Assembly: GCA_016188075.1 (NCBI GenBank)
Contig: JACPIO010000002.1
Span: 1-35,264, forward strand
DNA length: 35,264 bases
Direction of reading: 5' to 3'
DNA from: Candidatus Wolfebacteria bacterium
GTDB lineage: Bacteria > Patescibacteriota > Minisyncoccia > UBA6257 > UBA9933
Every line of letters begins with the position of its first letter. Position 1 is the stretch's first letter. The position numbers and the translations under genes are program-made. Below are positions 25,344 to 32,414 of the stretch, one piece after another. The notes beneath the pieces were generated by a model. It saw nothing but the letters and a program-made list of their open reading frames with translations. It was not told where the DNA came from and ran no database searches.

Positions 25344-25988
25344 ATGAGCGAAAAAATTGTTATAGGAATTGCGGTTTTGATTATTCTCGGAGTATTGGTA
25401 GGGGTTTATTACGCAATAACGAGTCTAAAGTCGGAAGAGAGGAAGGGCTCATCGCCGGAATCCGGAGCTGTGGCTGCTCCCGAGGCGTCAGCTCTAAATA
25501 AAGAAAATATGAACCACTTAATTACCATTAAAACCAATTTCGGCGAAATTCAATTTGAAACCTATGATAATGACGCGCCGAAAACAGCGAAAAACTTTAT
25601 TGACTTGGCAAATAAAGGGTTTTATAACAATCTAATCTTTCACCGCGTGATTAAAGATTTTATGATTCAGGGCGGTGATCCCAAGGGCGACGGCACGGGC
25701 GGACCGGGATATAAATTTGAAGACGAGCTTGATCCGAATACAGAATCTTATAAGCAGGGTTACGTGAAAGGCGTGGTCGCAATGGCAAACGCTGGGCCAA
25801 ATACCAACGGCAGTCAGTTTTTTATAATGCTCAAAGACACGGCCTTGCCGCACAATTACACGATTTTCGGAAAAGTGGTGAAGGGCCAAGAAGTAGTGGA
25901 CGCGATTGGAAATGTCCAAACCGGCGCAAATGACAAACCCCTTAAACCGGTTTTAATGGAGAAAGTGAGCGTTGAGGTAATGAAGTAG
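25344..25988 (+). CDS. Membrane-anchored cyclophilin-type peptidyl-prolyl isomerase
   Basis: Catalyses cis-trans isomerisation of Xaa-Pro bonds. At 214 aa it has an uncleaved-looking N-terminal TM (residues 5-26, VIGIAVLIILGVLVGVYYAI), a short linker rich in Ser/Ala, then the cyclophilin domain (about 57-214): TIKTNFGEIQFETYDNDAPKT, FHRVIKDFMIQGGDP with the catalytic Arg, and NTNGSQFFIML. It probably sits outside the membrane and helps exported proteins fold downstream of SecDF. It starts 1 nt after the isomerase stop. Confidence 0.93.
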   Translation: MSEKIVIGIAVLIILGVLVGVYYAITSLKSEERKGSSPESGAVAAPEASALNKENMNHLITIKTNFGEIQFETYDNDAPKTAKNFIDLANKGFYNNLIFHRVIKDFMIQGGDPKGDGTGGPGYKFEDELDPNTESYKQGYVKGVVAMANAGPNTNGSQFFIMLKDTALPHNYTIFGKVVKGQEVVDAIGNVQTGANDKPLKPVLMEKVSVEVMK

Positions 25989-25998
25989 ATCGAACTTT

Positions 25999-26069
25999 TC
26001 GGGCCGCTGGGAATCGAACCCAGTCTACCTGCTCCCAAAGCAGGCGTACCACCATCATACGCCGGCCCG
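25999..26069 (-). tRNA. tRNA-Pro (UGG)
   Basis: Minus strand. The 7-bp acceptor CGGGCCG/CGGCCCG is perfect, the anticodon arm CCTGC TTTGGGA GCAGG gives UGG, and the T arm CTGGG TTCGATT CCCAG is perfect. Discriminator is A; CCA is not encoded. Position 8 is G instead of the usual U and the D-stem is short. It marks the left edge of the minus-strand accessory block. Confidence 0.92.
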
Positions 26070-26077
26070 ATAGATTT

Positions 26078-26443
26078 TTAACTTTTATACCGCCGCTCGT
26101 TTGTTTTATAACCCGTATCCGCTGACCAAGTCAAGTAAATTCGTTTTTTGAAGCCGCCTTTAATTTCCATATTTTTTGCCAAGGCTTTTTTCATTTCGCC
26201 GGTTTTAATCTTTTTTAATTTTCTGACTTCAGCAAAGACATTTAAAATATCAGCCAGTTCGTCAATGAATTCTTTTTGGGAGCGGGCTTGGAGTAGGCCG
26301 TCTGCTTCTTCCCCGACTTTTCTGATTAAGGCCTTTTCAAATTCTTTTTGGTTTAATTTCCGGCTGGCAAACGCCACACCCCTCTTTTTCATGTTGATAG
26401 CCACCTTATCGCGAATGAGTTTATTATAATAAATTTTTTTCAT
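26078..26443 (-). CDS. MazG-like / all-alpha nucleoside triphosphate pyrophosphohydrolase
   Basis: Small protein of 121 aa. It begins KKIYYNKLIRDKVAINMKKRG, the start seen in a family of MazG/HisE-related phosphohydrolases, followed by helices with EFEKALIRKVGEEADGLLQA and EFIDELADILNVFAEVRKL. These give the EExx...ExxD acidic metal-binding pattern of the all-alpha NTP-PPase superfamily. The likely reaction is NTP to NMP and pyrophosphate; the actual substrate is unknown. It is the gene next to tRNA-Pro, on the same strand. Confidence 0.85.
   Translation of the reverse strand: MKKIYYNKLIRDKVAINMKKRGVAFASRKLNQKEFEKALIRKVGEEADGLLQARSQKEFIDELADILNVFAEVRKLKKIKTGEMKKALAKNMEIKGGFKKRIYLTWSADTGYKTNERRYKS
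26105..26134 (-). promoter_or_regulatory. Possible promoter of tRNA-Pro
   Basis: Minus strand TTGACT, an 18-bp spacer, then TATAAA, lying within the 3' end of the MazG-like gene about 35 nt before the tRNA 5' end. Confidence 0.35.
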
Positions 26444-26486
26444 TGATTTTTTTCAATTCGCGGTCGGTAGATCGAATCATCTTGAT

Positions 26487-26912
26487 TTATATCTTCTCTA
26501 AATATTCGTGGAGGGCTTTGACGTAATGCTTAAAATCTTTGCGGTTTTCCCGTAGAGATTTGATGAATAATTCTTTGTTTAAGGTTTCGTAGCCGTGAAC
26601 CACGCGGTTTCGCAGCCCAACAACCGGAGCAATTCGTGCCGCAAAGTCAGAAGATAGAACGCCGCTCCTGCCTAAAATATAGAAGGTGCTTTGAAAATCT
26701 TCGGCCGCTTCCAGCTTCAACTCTTTTATAAGGTGTTGATTCGCATCGATCATAATATCCACAATGAGCTGAAGGAGTCGTTCGGCAATATGCATTTTAC
26801 CGGAATCGTTTAAAATCTCTGCGTCGGAAAATTCCAAAAAGTTTTCGAGTTCTGTCTCGTATTTTTCCACTTCAATCAGTTTTTCCAAAATAAAACTTTT
26901 ACTGAAAGTCAT
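26487..26912 (-). CDS. hepT: HEPN-domain HepT-like ribonuclease toxin
   Basis: All-helical HEPN protein (141 aa from this start), predicted to cut RNA. Its active-site motif RNRVVHGY (Arg101, His106, Tyr108) fits RX4HXY. The ATG at 26912, 1 nt beyond the preceding stop codon, is preferred to the track's TTG at 26936, which would overlap the upstream gene. The neighbour is a minimal nucleotidyltransferase (MntA-like), the pair known as the type VII HEPN/MNT toxin-antitoxin, where MntA AMPylates the tyrosine next to the HEPN motif to silence the toxin. Confidence 0.9.
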   Translation of the reverse strand: MTFSKSFILEKLIEVEKYETELENFLEFSDAEILNDSGKMHIAERLLQLIVDIMIDANQHLIKELKLEAAEDFQSTFYILGRSGVLSSDFAARIAPVVGLRNRVVHGYETLNKELFIKSLRENRKDFKHYVKALHEYLEKI

Positions 26913-26913
26913 A

Positions 26914-27315
26914 TTATTTACTAACTCTCGCTCCAAGGCGCCTAAACTTTTCTTCGTAGAGCGGCTTAGTTTCTATATACTTCTTGAACGCGTAAGCCTG
27001 ATACGATGGAAATATGAATTCGTCTGCTGCGTAGAGCACTTGAGGATGCTCGAAAATGGCGTAGAAAAGAAGGGGCGGGGTTTTTTTTATGTCAACGGTG
27101 TCCACTCGATCTTTTTTAAACACCCCGGTGAATTCGTAGTTTAGACGATTTTCGCTTTCAAAGTCCATAGGCGTCTCTCTTAAGTAGGCGATATCAAAAT
27201 CACTTTCGCTGTGGATTTCACTGCTGCTTTGGGAGCCAAAAAGCAAAACCAGCTTCAATTGGTACCTCGCCGCGATATCTTCAATTTTTTTCTTTTGGTA
27301 TGGTGACAAATCCAT
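26914..27315 (-). CDS. mntA: MntA-like nucleotidyltransferase antitoxin
   Basis: Minimal nucleotidyltransferase-fold protein of 133 aa from the ATG at 27315 (the track's TTG at 27336 adds a weak leader). VLLFGSQSSSEIHSESDFDI holds the GSx10DxD catalytic motif (Gly27-Ser28, Asp39, Asp41). The predicted function is AMPylation of the adjacent HepT toxin. Gene order is MNT then HEPN, translated back to back. A role in phage defence or plasmid/island maintenance is inferred from the family. Confidence 0.9.
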   Translation of the reverse strand: MDLSPYQKKKIEDIAARYQLKLVLLFGSQSSSEIHSESDFDIAYLRETPMDFESENRLNYEFTGVFKKDRVDTVDIKKTPPLLFYAIFEHPQVLYAADEFIFPSYQAYAFKKYIETKPLYEEKFRRLGARVSK

Positions 27316-27402
27316 ATTTAGAGAATAGCAAAACAAGGCGTATTTTACAATAAATCCCTACAAAGTGTTATACTTCGGGGTTTTTCTTTGGCAGTGAATC
27401 CC

Positions 27403-27828
27403 TTACTGACTTATTGCGGTAAGTACCACCCCGCCAGCAATAATTAAAGCAATCCCCAAAATTTTTGCCAATGTCATCGGCTCACCAAGTATAAATCCGA
27501 TTAACACCGCAACAGCCATACTTCCACCGATAATTATCGGCCCCCCAATAGTTAAAGAAAGTCCGCGAGAATACGCTTGTAGCGCAAGGAAATCAATAAA
27601 GAACGCAGTAATCCCAGCGAGGACAAGAAACAGTATGCCTTTCGGATCAGTAAAAAGTTGCACTCCGCGCGCTTTAAATAAAAATACAACAGCACCAAAA
27701 ATAACTGCAGTTAGGGAAACGATAATTGCTCCGAAAGTTTGATTGACGTAAGGCGAAGCGAGTTTGTGAAACACGGTCCATAAACCAAATGAACCAGCAG
27801 CGAGTATGGCAATTAAGATGGGATTCAT
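27403..27828 (-). CDS. EamA-family (DMT) transporter, single-domain
   Basis: A 141-aa membrane protein with five hydrophobic segments: N-terminal LIAILAAGSFGLWTVFHKLAS, then GAIIVSLTAVIFGAVVFLF, ILFLVLAGITAFFIDFLAL, SLTIGGPIIIGGSMAVAVLIGFILGE and ILGIALIIAGGVVLTAI. This is one EamA repeat, half the usual ten-TM transporter, so it probably dimerises like small multidrug resistance proteins. GEPMTLAKILGIALIIAG is a typical EamA end. Substrate is unknown. It lies 4 nt after grpB-like and shares its direction. Confidence 0.88.
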   Translation of the reverse strand: MNPILIAILAAGSFGLWTVFHKLASPYVNQTFGAIIVSLTAVIFGAVVFLFKARGVQLFTDPKGILFLVLAGITAFFIDFLALQAYSRGLSLTIGGPIIIGGSMAVAVLIGFILGEPMTLAKILGIALIIAGGVVLTAISQ

Positions 27829-27832
27829 GAAA

Positions 27833-28363
27833 TTATTTTAGCATTTTCTGTGCTTTTTTGATAGTTTCCAAGATAAATTTCGCTTTACTTTTGGTGTATG
27901 TTCCGCGATCGTTAGCGTGTTTTCCCGCAAGTTTATTTTTTAATTCCGCGTATTGTTTGGCACGAACTGGATGCTTACGGAGATAATCGCGGAAGCGTAG
28001 ATCATTTTTCCAAAGTGCGCCGTTGTATTTCATCACGTGGAGATAATGCGTTCGCTTGGACTCGGGGCCTTTCACGAAAAGGGTTTGTATATTGGGCCTG
28101 CCAAATTCTCGGCGAAGTTCATAACCTAATTTTTCAAGTGGTTTAATTAGTTTTTTGGCATCCTTCATAACGCGCACGCCCATGGAAATATCAATAATAG
28201 GTTTCGCCGGAATTCCGGGGATTGAAGTACTACCGATGTGCTGAATATCAATAACTAAATCGCCAAGTTTCTTTTCGATTTTCTTCTCCTCGTTCTCAAA
28301 AAGAAGCTTCCACTTTTTGTTATGAGGCAAAAGTTTTACTATTCCTCGTTTTAAGCCAATCAT
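27833..28363 (-). CDS. GrpB family (UPF0157) protein
   Basis: A 176-aa protein with the GrpB signature: VKLLPHNKKWKLLFENEEKKI near the start, then IQHIGSTSIPGIPAKPIIDISMGV, and HYLHVMKYNGALWKNDLRFRDYLRKHP. This family is a nucleotidyltransferase-fold group with a GS-type loop; its cellular function is not established. It is often exchanged horizontally and sits here among other accessory genes, followed 4 nt later by the EamA gene. Confidence 0.92.
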   Translation of the reverse strand: MIGLKRGIVKLLPHNKKWKLLFENEEKKIEKKLGDLVIDIQHIGSTSIPGIPAKPIIDISMGVRVMKDAKKLIKPLEKLGYELRREFGRPNIQTLFVKGPESKRTHYLHVMKYNGALWKNDLRFRDYLRKHPVRAKQYAELKNKLAGKHANDRGTYTKSKAKFILETIKKAQKMLK

Positions 28364-28470
28364 AGTAAATCTTCTATAGTACTCTCTCCCGCATGAAGGC
28401 CAAAGGGATGCCAGAATCCAATCCCGAATTTTAAATCTGTTGTGTTCATATTCCGAATGTAATTTTTTCT

Positions 28471-28494
28471 AATACGCCACCCGGGTGGCGTATT
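28471..28494. repeat. 24-bp perfect palindrome
   Basis: AATACGCCACCC is exactly complementary to the following 12 bases. A T-run lies before it on the plus strand, so it is on the wrong side for a terminator in either direction. Confidence 0.7.
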
Positions 28495-28586
28495 CATAGC
28501 CCTGTCGATGGCAGGGCGAGCCAAACTTCGCTTTTACCAACTGGCGGTGTCTGTTTGAAAATATCCGAACGGAACTGGCTGGGCTC

Positions 28587-28622
28587 GGCGGGCGGAATCC
28601 CCCCACCCCCCTTCCGCCCGCC
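28587..28622. repeat. GC-rich inverted repeat with C-tract loop
   Basis: GGCGGGCGGAA (28587-28597) pairs perfectly with TTCCGCCCGCC (28612-28622) around a loop of Cs. Confidence 0.7.
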
Positions 28623-28729
28623 TCGCCTTGCCTGCCCGACCGAAACTCTTGAGTGAAGGCGGGAACCGGAGCAGAAAGGACGATTTCAAATTTTTCTTTG
28701 GCGGCAAATTCTTTCTTTACTTTCTGAAT

Positions 28730-29425
28730 TTAAAAATCGACAAAATGCGGATATGACCGTGAAATTGGTTTTAGCGGTGTTCGTAGAACGGCCCATTGAT
28801 GATGTTCGTCCAATGACAATTTTTCTTCAAGTTTCCATCCCAGATTGTTTAGACAGAATGATACTGCTTTCGCAACAGCTGGAGCTTGGTAATCATCGGC
28901 AAATATGACGCCTTCGGGACGTACGAGACGCCCAAGATAAATCAAATCAAGGAATACTCGATCAAAGAGATGACTCCCATCTACAAACGCAAAATCAAAT
29001 TGTCGTCCTTCGCTCACAAACCGAGGTAACGCGATTTGCGATTCTTCTGCGCAGTGTTCAACTAAATGCGCAACCCCCGCTTCCTCCAATAATTGAAGAC
29101 CACAATTCTTAAAACTTGCGGCCTGAAAGGGATCGATGACAATATGGCGCGCATTATCTTTGCCACTCATCAGAAGACCCTCGCAGATATGGAGAGCCCC
29201 GATGCCCCATGCAAGACCAATTTCAATCGTGTGCACTGCTTTTTCTTTGATAACCCAATCCCGTAGCGCCTTGCCTTGAGCCGCGTTAATGGCAACAGGA
29301 AAAATATCAATAACCGATTTGTCAGAACGAGCGATTACTTTGCCATCACTAACAACGCGGTCAATTACTGAACGCGTGCGTTGCAATGTTTCATCTATAT
29401 TTGATGCGCTCTTTGGGCTAGTCAT
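28730..29425 (-). CDS. Class I SAM-dependent methyltransferase
   Basis: A 231-aa protein with a Rossmann-like methyltransferase domain: TIEIGLAWGIGALHICEGLL is motif I (the SAM loop, with G-x-G variants), HIVIDPFQ is the acidic motif II region, and FDFAFVDGSHLFDRVFLDLIYLGRLVRPEGVIFADD matches the O-methyltransferase / Methyltransf_24 group. Acceptor is unknown. Its ATG overlaps the stop of the truncated XRE reading frame (ATGA), and its codon use looks different from the surrounding core genes, so lateral gain is likely. Confidence 0.85.
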   Translation of the reverse strand: MTSPKSASNIDETLQRTRSVIDRVVSDGKVIARSDKSVIDIFPVAINAAQGKALRDWVIKEKAVHTIEIGLAWGIGALHICEGLLMSGKDNARHIVIDPFQAASFKNCGLQLLEEAGVAHLVEHCAEESQIALPRFVSEGRQFDFAFVDGSHLFDRVFLDLIYLGRLVRPEGVIFADDYQAPAVAKAVSFCLNNLGWKLEEKLSLDEHHQWAVLRTPLKPISRSYPHFVDF

Positions 29426-29494
29426 TTCAATAAATCCTCAATAGAAACATCGAGGGCTTTCGCGATTTTTGCCATAGGCAAGTCATTTCCCAAC
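29422..29494 (-). pseudogene. C-terminal remnant of an XRE-family HTH regulator
   Basis: The reading frame downstream of tRNA-Ser encodes LGNDLPMAKIAKALDVSIEDL, which looks like the last helices of an XRE/HTH_3 domain. The N-terminal DNA-recognition part is missing, replaced by the tRNA-Ser 3' end. The stop overlaps the methyltransferase start. The 67-aa ORF in the track that runs through the tRNA is not believed to be a real protein. Confidence 0.65.
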
Positions 29495-29584
29495 TGGCGG
29501 AGGAGGTGAGATTTGAACTCACGAGGGACTTTTGATCCCCACGGTTTAGCAAACCGTTCCGTTAGACCGCTCCGGCACTCCTCC
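29495..29584 (-). tRNA. tRNA-Ser (GCU)
   Basis: Minus strand. Acceptor GGAGGAG/CTCCTCC, anticodon arm CGGTT TGCTAAA with GCU, a long variable arm (GTGGGGATCAAAAGTCCCT) as expected for Ser, and T arm GTGAG TTCAAAT CTCAC. Discriminator G followed by an encoded CCA, unlike the other complete tRNA genes in this window. Confidence 0.95.
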
Positions 29585-29596
29585 CCGTGTTTAATC

Positions 29597-29625
29597 ACAA
29601 TACATAAAATTCCTTGTAATTTCAA
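29597..29625 (-). promoter_or_regulatory. Promoter of tRNA-Ser
   Basis: Minus strand TTGAAA, a 17-bp spacer, then TATTGT, placing +1 about 6 nt before the mature tRNA end. Confidence 0.6.
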
Positions 29626-29651
29626 GCTTATTTTGGTAGGCTTGGTAGGTT

Positions 29652-31202
29652 ATGGATTTAACTAACAACCAACAACTGAAAACTGACAGCTTTTTGCCGC
29701 GCCCGCCCATTGTGGTGGTTTTGGGACACGTGGATCATGGAAAATCAACCTTGATTGATTTTATTCGAAAAACCAATGTGGCGGGCAAGGAAGCCGGCGG
29801 TATTACCCAATCTGTAGGTGCCTATGAAATTTGGCACCTACCGCAGAATGACGCAGAAGCTAATGCAGAAGGTCGCGGAAAAATTCCGCGTCATTCCGCG
29901 TCCGGTCCGCGCAGTTCCGCGTCTCCCGAAGGGAGAAAAATAACTTTTATTGATACCCCGGGCCATGAGGCGTTTTCCAAAATGCGAGCCCGAGGCGCTA
30001 AGGTGGCGGATTTGGCAATTTTGGTTGTGGCTGCTGATGACGGCGTAAAGCCTCAAACCAAGGAGGTGATAGGGGTTTTGAAAGAGAGCAATACGCCATA
30101 TGTCGTAGCCATCAATAAGATTGATAAAAATAATGCTGATGTCGAAAAGGTAAAACAAGAGCTGATGCAGGCAGGCGTTCTCTTAGAGGGATTTGGCGGG
30201 AATATAAGTTGGCAGGGAATTTCAGCGAAAAACGGTGAAGGCGTAAATGAGCTTTTGGATTTGATTCTTTTGACTGCGGAAATGGAGGGTTTGACCTATG
30301 ATTCCGAGGCGCCGGCTTCCGGAATAATTATCGAATCCACAATGGACAGTCGTCGAGGGCTCGCCGTGATGGCGATTGTGAAAAACGGCGTTTTGCGCGC
30401 CGGCGATTTTATAAAAACAGATAGCGCCTCGGGAAAAATTAAAATTCTCGAAAATTTTTTGGGAGAACGGGTGGAAGAATTAAGCCCCTCAAGTCCGGCT
30501 TTGATGCTGGGATTTGAAAGTTTGCCGCAAACAGGAGAAGAATTTACCGCGGCTAGTACTTTTTCGCAAGCATCCAAAAAAGAAATTGGTGAAGTTAGCG
30601 ATCAAATTCGCATCGATTCGCGAGTTGAGAAAAATTCGCGAGGGGTAAATTTGATATTGAAAGCCGATGTAACCGGATCGCTTGAGGTTTTGTCCCAAAT
30701 CATAAAAACAATGCCGGACTTCCAAATTGTAAGCGAGGGGATTGGAGATATAACCGATGGCGATGTAAAAAGCGCTCAAGGAACAAGCGCTGTGATCGTC
30801 GGTTTTAAGACCAAGGTGGCCAAGGCCGGAGAAAATTTAGCCAAAGCCCAAGGAATAGAGATTATCACCTCTGGTGTCATTTACGAGTTGCTTAAATTAC
30901 TTGAGGAAAAACTGCAGTCCGTTAAAGAACCAGCGCCCCAGGGAGAGCTTTTGGTTTTAAAAACCTTCAGCGCCAGAGGCAGGAAACAGGTTCTGGGCGG
31001 ACGGGTGGAGTCGGGTTTTATTAAGAAAAATACGCAGGTTAAGATTTTTCGAGAAGAGAGTGTTTTGGGACAAGGTAAAATTATCAATCTGCAGAAAGAT
31101 AAAAATGACACAAGTCAAGTTGCCGAGGCTAGCGAGGCTGGTATTCTTATTGAGTCAGAGGTGGTGGTAGCCGCCGGAGATCGATTGATTTATGAATCGT
31201 AA
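29652..31202 (+). CDS. infB: Translation initiation factor IF-2, minimal form with G-domain insert
   Basis: GTPase that positions initiator tRNA on the 30S subunit and promotes 50S joining. The 516-aa protein starts almost directly at the G domain, without the long N-terminal region of most bacteria. G1 [10 protein letters not shown]2 [10 protein letters not shown]3 DTPGHEAF, G4 NKID and G5 SAK are all present, then domains II-IV, ending [13 protein letters not shown]. Residues about 61-94 ([17 protein letters not shown]...) sit between switch I and G3, where only a few residues are expected, and come from hairpin repeat DNA. The N-terminal [10 protein letters not shown] is a translated heptad repeat. 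Confidence 0.95.
   Translation: MDLTNNQQLKTDSFLPRPPIVVVLGHVDHGKSTLIDFIRKTNVAGKEAGGITQSVGAYEIWHLPQNDAEANAEGRGKIPRHSASGPRSSASPEGRKITFIDTPGHEAFSKMRARGAKVADLAILVVAADDGVKPQTKEVIGVLKESNTPYVVAINKIDKNNADVEKVKQELMQAGVLLEGFGGNISWQGISAKNGEGVNELLDLILLTAEMEGLTYDSEAPASGIIIESTMDSRRGLAVMAIVKNGVLRAGDFIKTDSASGKIKILENFLGERVEELSPSSPALMLGFESLPQTGEEFTAASTFSQASKKEIGEVSDQIRIDSRVEKNSRGVNLILKADVTGSLEVLSQIIKTMPDFQIVSEGIGDITDGDVKSAQGTSAVIVGFKTKVAKAGENLAKAQGIEIITSGVIYELLKLLEEKLQSVKEPAPQGELLVLKTFSARGRKQVLGGRVESGFIKKNTQVKIFREESVLGQGKIINLQKDKNDTSQVAEASEAGILIESEVVVAAGDRLIYES
29660..29687. repeat. Heptanucleotide repeat at the infB start
   Basis: aactaac, aaccaac, aactgaa, aactgac: four 7-nt units directly after the start codon, translated as TNNQQLKTD. 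It may have replaced the native IF-2 N-terminus. Confidence 0.7.
29834..29935. repeat. Hairpin-rich repeat inserted within infB
   Basis: Contains CGCGGAA aaa TTCCGCG, several ccgcgtc direct copies, and a left arm (acgcagaag, atgcagaag) that pairs imperfectly with the right. It encodes the extra residues of the IF-2 G domain. Just before it, GTAGGTGCC (29814-29822) pairs with GGCACCTAC (29833-29841). Confidence 0.7.
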
Positions 31203-31221
31203 AGCATAAATCATGAAGCAT
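31201..31221. repeat. Heptanucleotide repeat, infB-rbfA junction
   Basis: aaagcat, aaatcat, gaagcat: three 7-nt units bridging the infB stop and the rbfA start. Confidence 0.65.
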
Positions 31222-31497
31222 CGAGTAGAAAGAATAAATAGTTTAATTCAGGAAGAATTGGCTAAAATTTTTCTGCGGGAGATGGAATTCCCGGCTGCCT
31301 TGGTTACGATTTCGCGGGTAGAAACTTCTGATGATATGGCGAGAGCCGCGGTTGGATTAAGCGTTATTCCGTCGGGAAAATCAGAGGAGGTTTTGAAATT
31401 AGTGAATGGCAATCGTGAACTACCGATGATCTTGGCGAAGAATATGGCGATTAAGCCAATGCCGAAAATTGTTTTTGAAATTGACCCCCACACCTAA
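31213..31497 (+). CDS. rbfA: Ribosome-binding factor A, truncated by a palindromic insertion
   Basis: KH-fold 30S maturation factor acting on 16S rRNA, expected next to infB. The reading frame starts MKHRVERINSLIQEELAKIF and carries VTISRVETSDDMARAAVGLSV and MPKIVFEID before ending PHT at a stop supplied by the inserted element. The missing tail continues in another frame past the element as RGPEQAARIEKILMEDKIERG. Removing 49 bp gives a continuous 112-residue protein, a normal RbfA length. The 94-aa product keeps most of the KH core, so it could still be partly active. Confidence 0.9.
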   Translation: MKHRVERINSLIQEELAKIFLREMEFPAALVTISRVETSDDMARAAVGLSVIPSGKSEEVLKLVNGNRELPMILAKNMAIKPMPKIVFEIDPHT

Positions 31498-31529
31498 TCA
31501 GTCTTGAGATTTTTGATTAGGTGTGGGGG
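31485..31529. mobile_element. 45-bp palindromic MITE-like insertion with 4-bp target duplication
   Basis: Perfect 16-bp inverted ends CCCCCACACCTAATCA and its complement, separated by 13 nt. TTGA occurs on both sides (31481-31484 and 31530-31533) as an apparent target duplication. Element plus one TTGA is 49 bp, the exact length whose removal restores rbfA. Confidence 0.85.
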
Positions 31530-31533
31530 TTGA

Positions 31534-31600
31534 TCGGGGGCCGGAGCAGGCGGCCCGGATTGAAAAAATATTGATGGAGGATAAAATAGAAAGGGGATAA
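31534..31600 (+). pseudogene. rbfA: Detached 3' end of rbfA
   Basis: Reads (D)RGPEQAARIEKILMEDKIERG then TAA. It matches the C-terminal helix expected of RbfA (the Glu-rich, ARIEKIL-type end) and lacks its own start. Confidence 0.8.
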
Positions 31601-31609
31601 GTAAAAGAT

Positions 31610-31650
31610 GGTCTGGTAGCCAAGTGGTAAGGCATTGGGTCTGCCCCGAT
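31610..31650 (+). pseudogene. 5' half of a split tRNA-like sequence
   Basis: GGTCTGG (acceptor), TA, then the D arm GCCAAGTGGTAAGGC identical to that of the nearby tRNA-Cys, then ATTGG GTCTGCC CCGAT, a possible anticodon arm. If that arm is right the triplet would be CUG (Gln), but C at position 37 is abnormal, so isotype is not assigned. No T arm follows; a palindrome does. Confidence 0.7.
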
Positions 31651-31683
31651 ATTCTCAAAATCTTTGATTTTGATAGAATATCG
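31647..31683. repeat. Palindrome inserted next to the tRNA 5' half
   Basis: CGATATTCT...AAAATC ttt GATTTT...AGAATATCG: nested inverted repeat beginning within the putative anticodon stem of the 5' half. Confidence 0.7.
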
Positions 31684-31722
31684 AGGATCCACGATTTTTG
31701 GATAAAAATCTGAGTTTAGTAT

Positions 31723-31794
<72 letters not shown>

Positions 31795-31826
31795 CGGATT
31801 TTTGTCAAAATCGGGACAAAAGAACT

Positions 31827-31855
31827 ATACGGGAGTTCGATTCTCCCCCAGACCT
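31827..31855 (+). pseudogene. 3' half of a split tRNA-like sequence
   Basis: ATAC, T arm GGGAG TTCGATT CTCCC, then CCAGACC and T. CCAGACC is exactly complementary to the GGTCTGG acceptor strand at 31610-31616, about 240 nt upstream. The ACGGGAGTTCGATTCTCCCC portion is identical to the tRNA-Cys 3' half. Confidence 0.75.
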
Positions 31856-31860
31856 CAGTT

Positions 31861-31946
31861 GCCGGGGTGGCGGAATTGGCAGACGCGCTGGGCTTAAGCC
31901 CCAGTGAGAGTAAAATCTCGTGTGGGTTCGACCCCCTCCCCCGGCA
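31861..31946 (+). tRNA. tRNA-Leu (UAA)
   Basis: Acceptor GCCGGGG/CCCCGGC, anticodon arm CTGGG CTTAAGC CCCAG with UAA, a long variable arm as expected for Leu, and T arm GTGGG TTCGACC CCCTC with one U-U mismatch. Discriminator A; no encoded CCA. Confidence 0.93.
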
Positions 31947-31978
31947 CTTCGATAAACTTAGTGCAGGCACAAAAAATT

Positions 31979-32386
31979 ATGGAAAATCGGCCTAAGGTTG
32001 GCGTTGGTGTAATAGTCATGAAAGACGGTAAGGTGCCGCTTGGAAAAAGAAGGGGATCGCATGGCGAAGGCTCGTGGTGTCTCCCCGGCGGCCATTTGGA
32101 ATTTGGAGAGTCGTGGGAAGACTGCGCTAAGCGAGAAGTAACAGAAGAGAGCGGAGTGACAATAAAGAATATTCGCTTCGGCGCCGCCACCAATGATATT
32201 TTTGAGGAAGAGGGCAAGCACTATATCACGATTTACATGTTGGCTGATTGGGATTCTGGCGAACTTAAAATCACTGAGCCGGAAAAGTGGGATAAATGGG
32301 ATTGGTTCGAGTGGGGAAAATTTCCCGAACCGCTTTTTATACCCCTCTGCAACTTATTAAAACAAGGATTTGATCCTTTTAAATAA
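31979..32386 (+). CDS. Nudix hydrolase (MutT-like)
   Basis: Hydrolyses a nucleoside diphosphate linked to another moiety, often a damaged or surplus nucleotide. The Nudix box GHLEFGESWEDCAKREVTEES is complete (GX5EX7REUXEEXGU). The start at 31979 (MENRPKVGVGVIV) is chosen, since the longer track start at 31904 would begin inside tRNA-Leu. It is 135 aa and ends WFEWGKFPEPLFIPLCNLL. GSWCLPGGHLEFGE resembles the MTH1/NUDT15-type members; the substrate is not known. Confidence 0.92.
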   Translation: MENRPKVGVGVIVMKDGKVPLGKRRGSHGEGSWCLPGGHLEFGESWEDCAKREVTEESGVTIKNIRFGAATNDIFEEEGKHYITIYMLADWDSGELKITEPEKWDKWDWFEWGKFPEPLFIPLCNLLKQGFDPFK

Positions 32387-32414
32387 AGGATTCTTCTTCT
32401 GTGCATAACTCATT

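Larger units (their letters stand above)
28364..28729. other. 366-nt spacer with hairpins, no credible gene
   Basis: Nothing protein-like was found on either strand. It contains a 24-bp palindrome (28471-28494), a CCCTG/CAGGG hairpin at 28501-28517, a GC-rich 11-bp inverted repeat (28587-28622) and a C-tract loop. The neighbouring composition changes abruptly here, consistent with a junction of acquired DNA. Confidence 0.5.

Noticed and set aside
25985-26476. 10-bp direct repeat GTAGATCGAA flanking tRNA-Pro and the MazG-like gene as att sites
   Set aside because: Too short and not placed at the tRNA 3' end; chance cannot be excluded.
28471-28494. Palindrome as intrinsic terminator
   Set aside because: The T-run is upstream on the plus strand and becomes an A-run on the minus strand, so neither direction gives stem then U-tract.
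29422-29625. 67-aa minus-strand ORF
   Set aside because: It reads through the whole tRNA-Ser gene. Only the last ~22 residues resemble a real (XRE) protein, so it is annotated as a remnant.
31610-31710. 5' tRNA half as a complete tRNA with a long variable arm
   Set aside because: No TTCRA-type T arm or complementary acceptor strand follows within range; the acceptor partner lies beyond tRNA-Cys.
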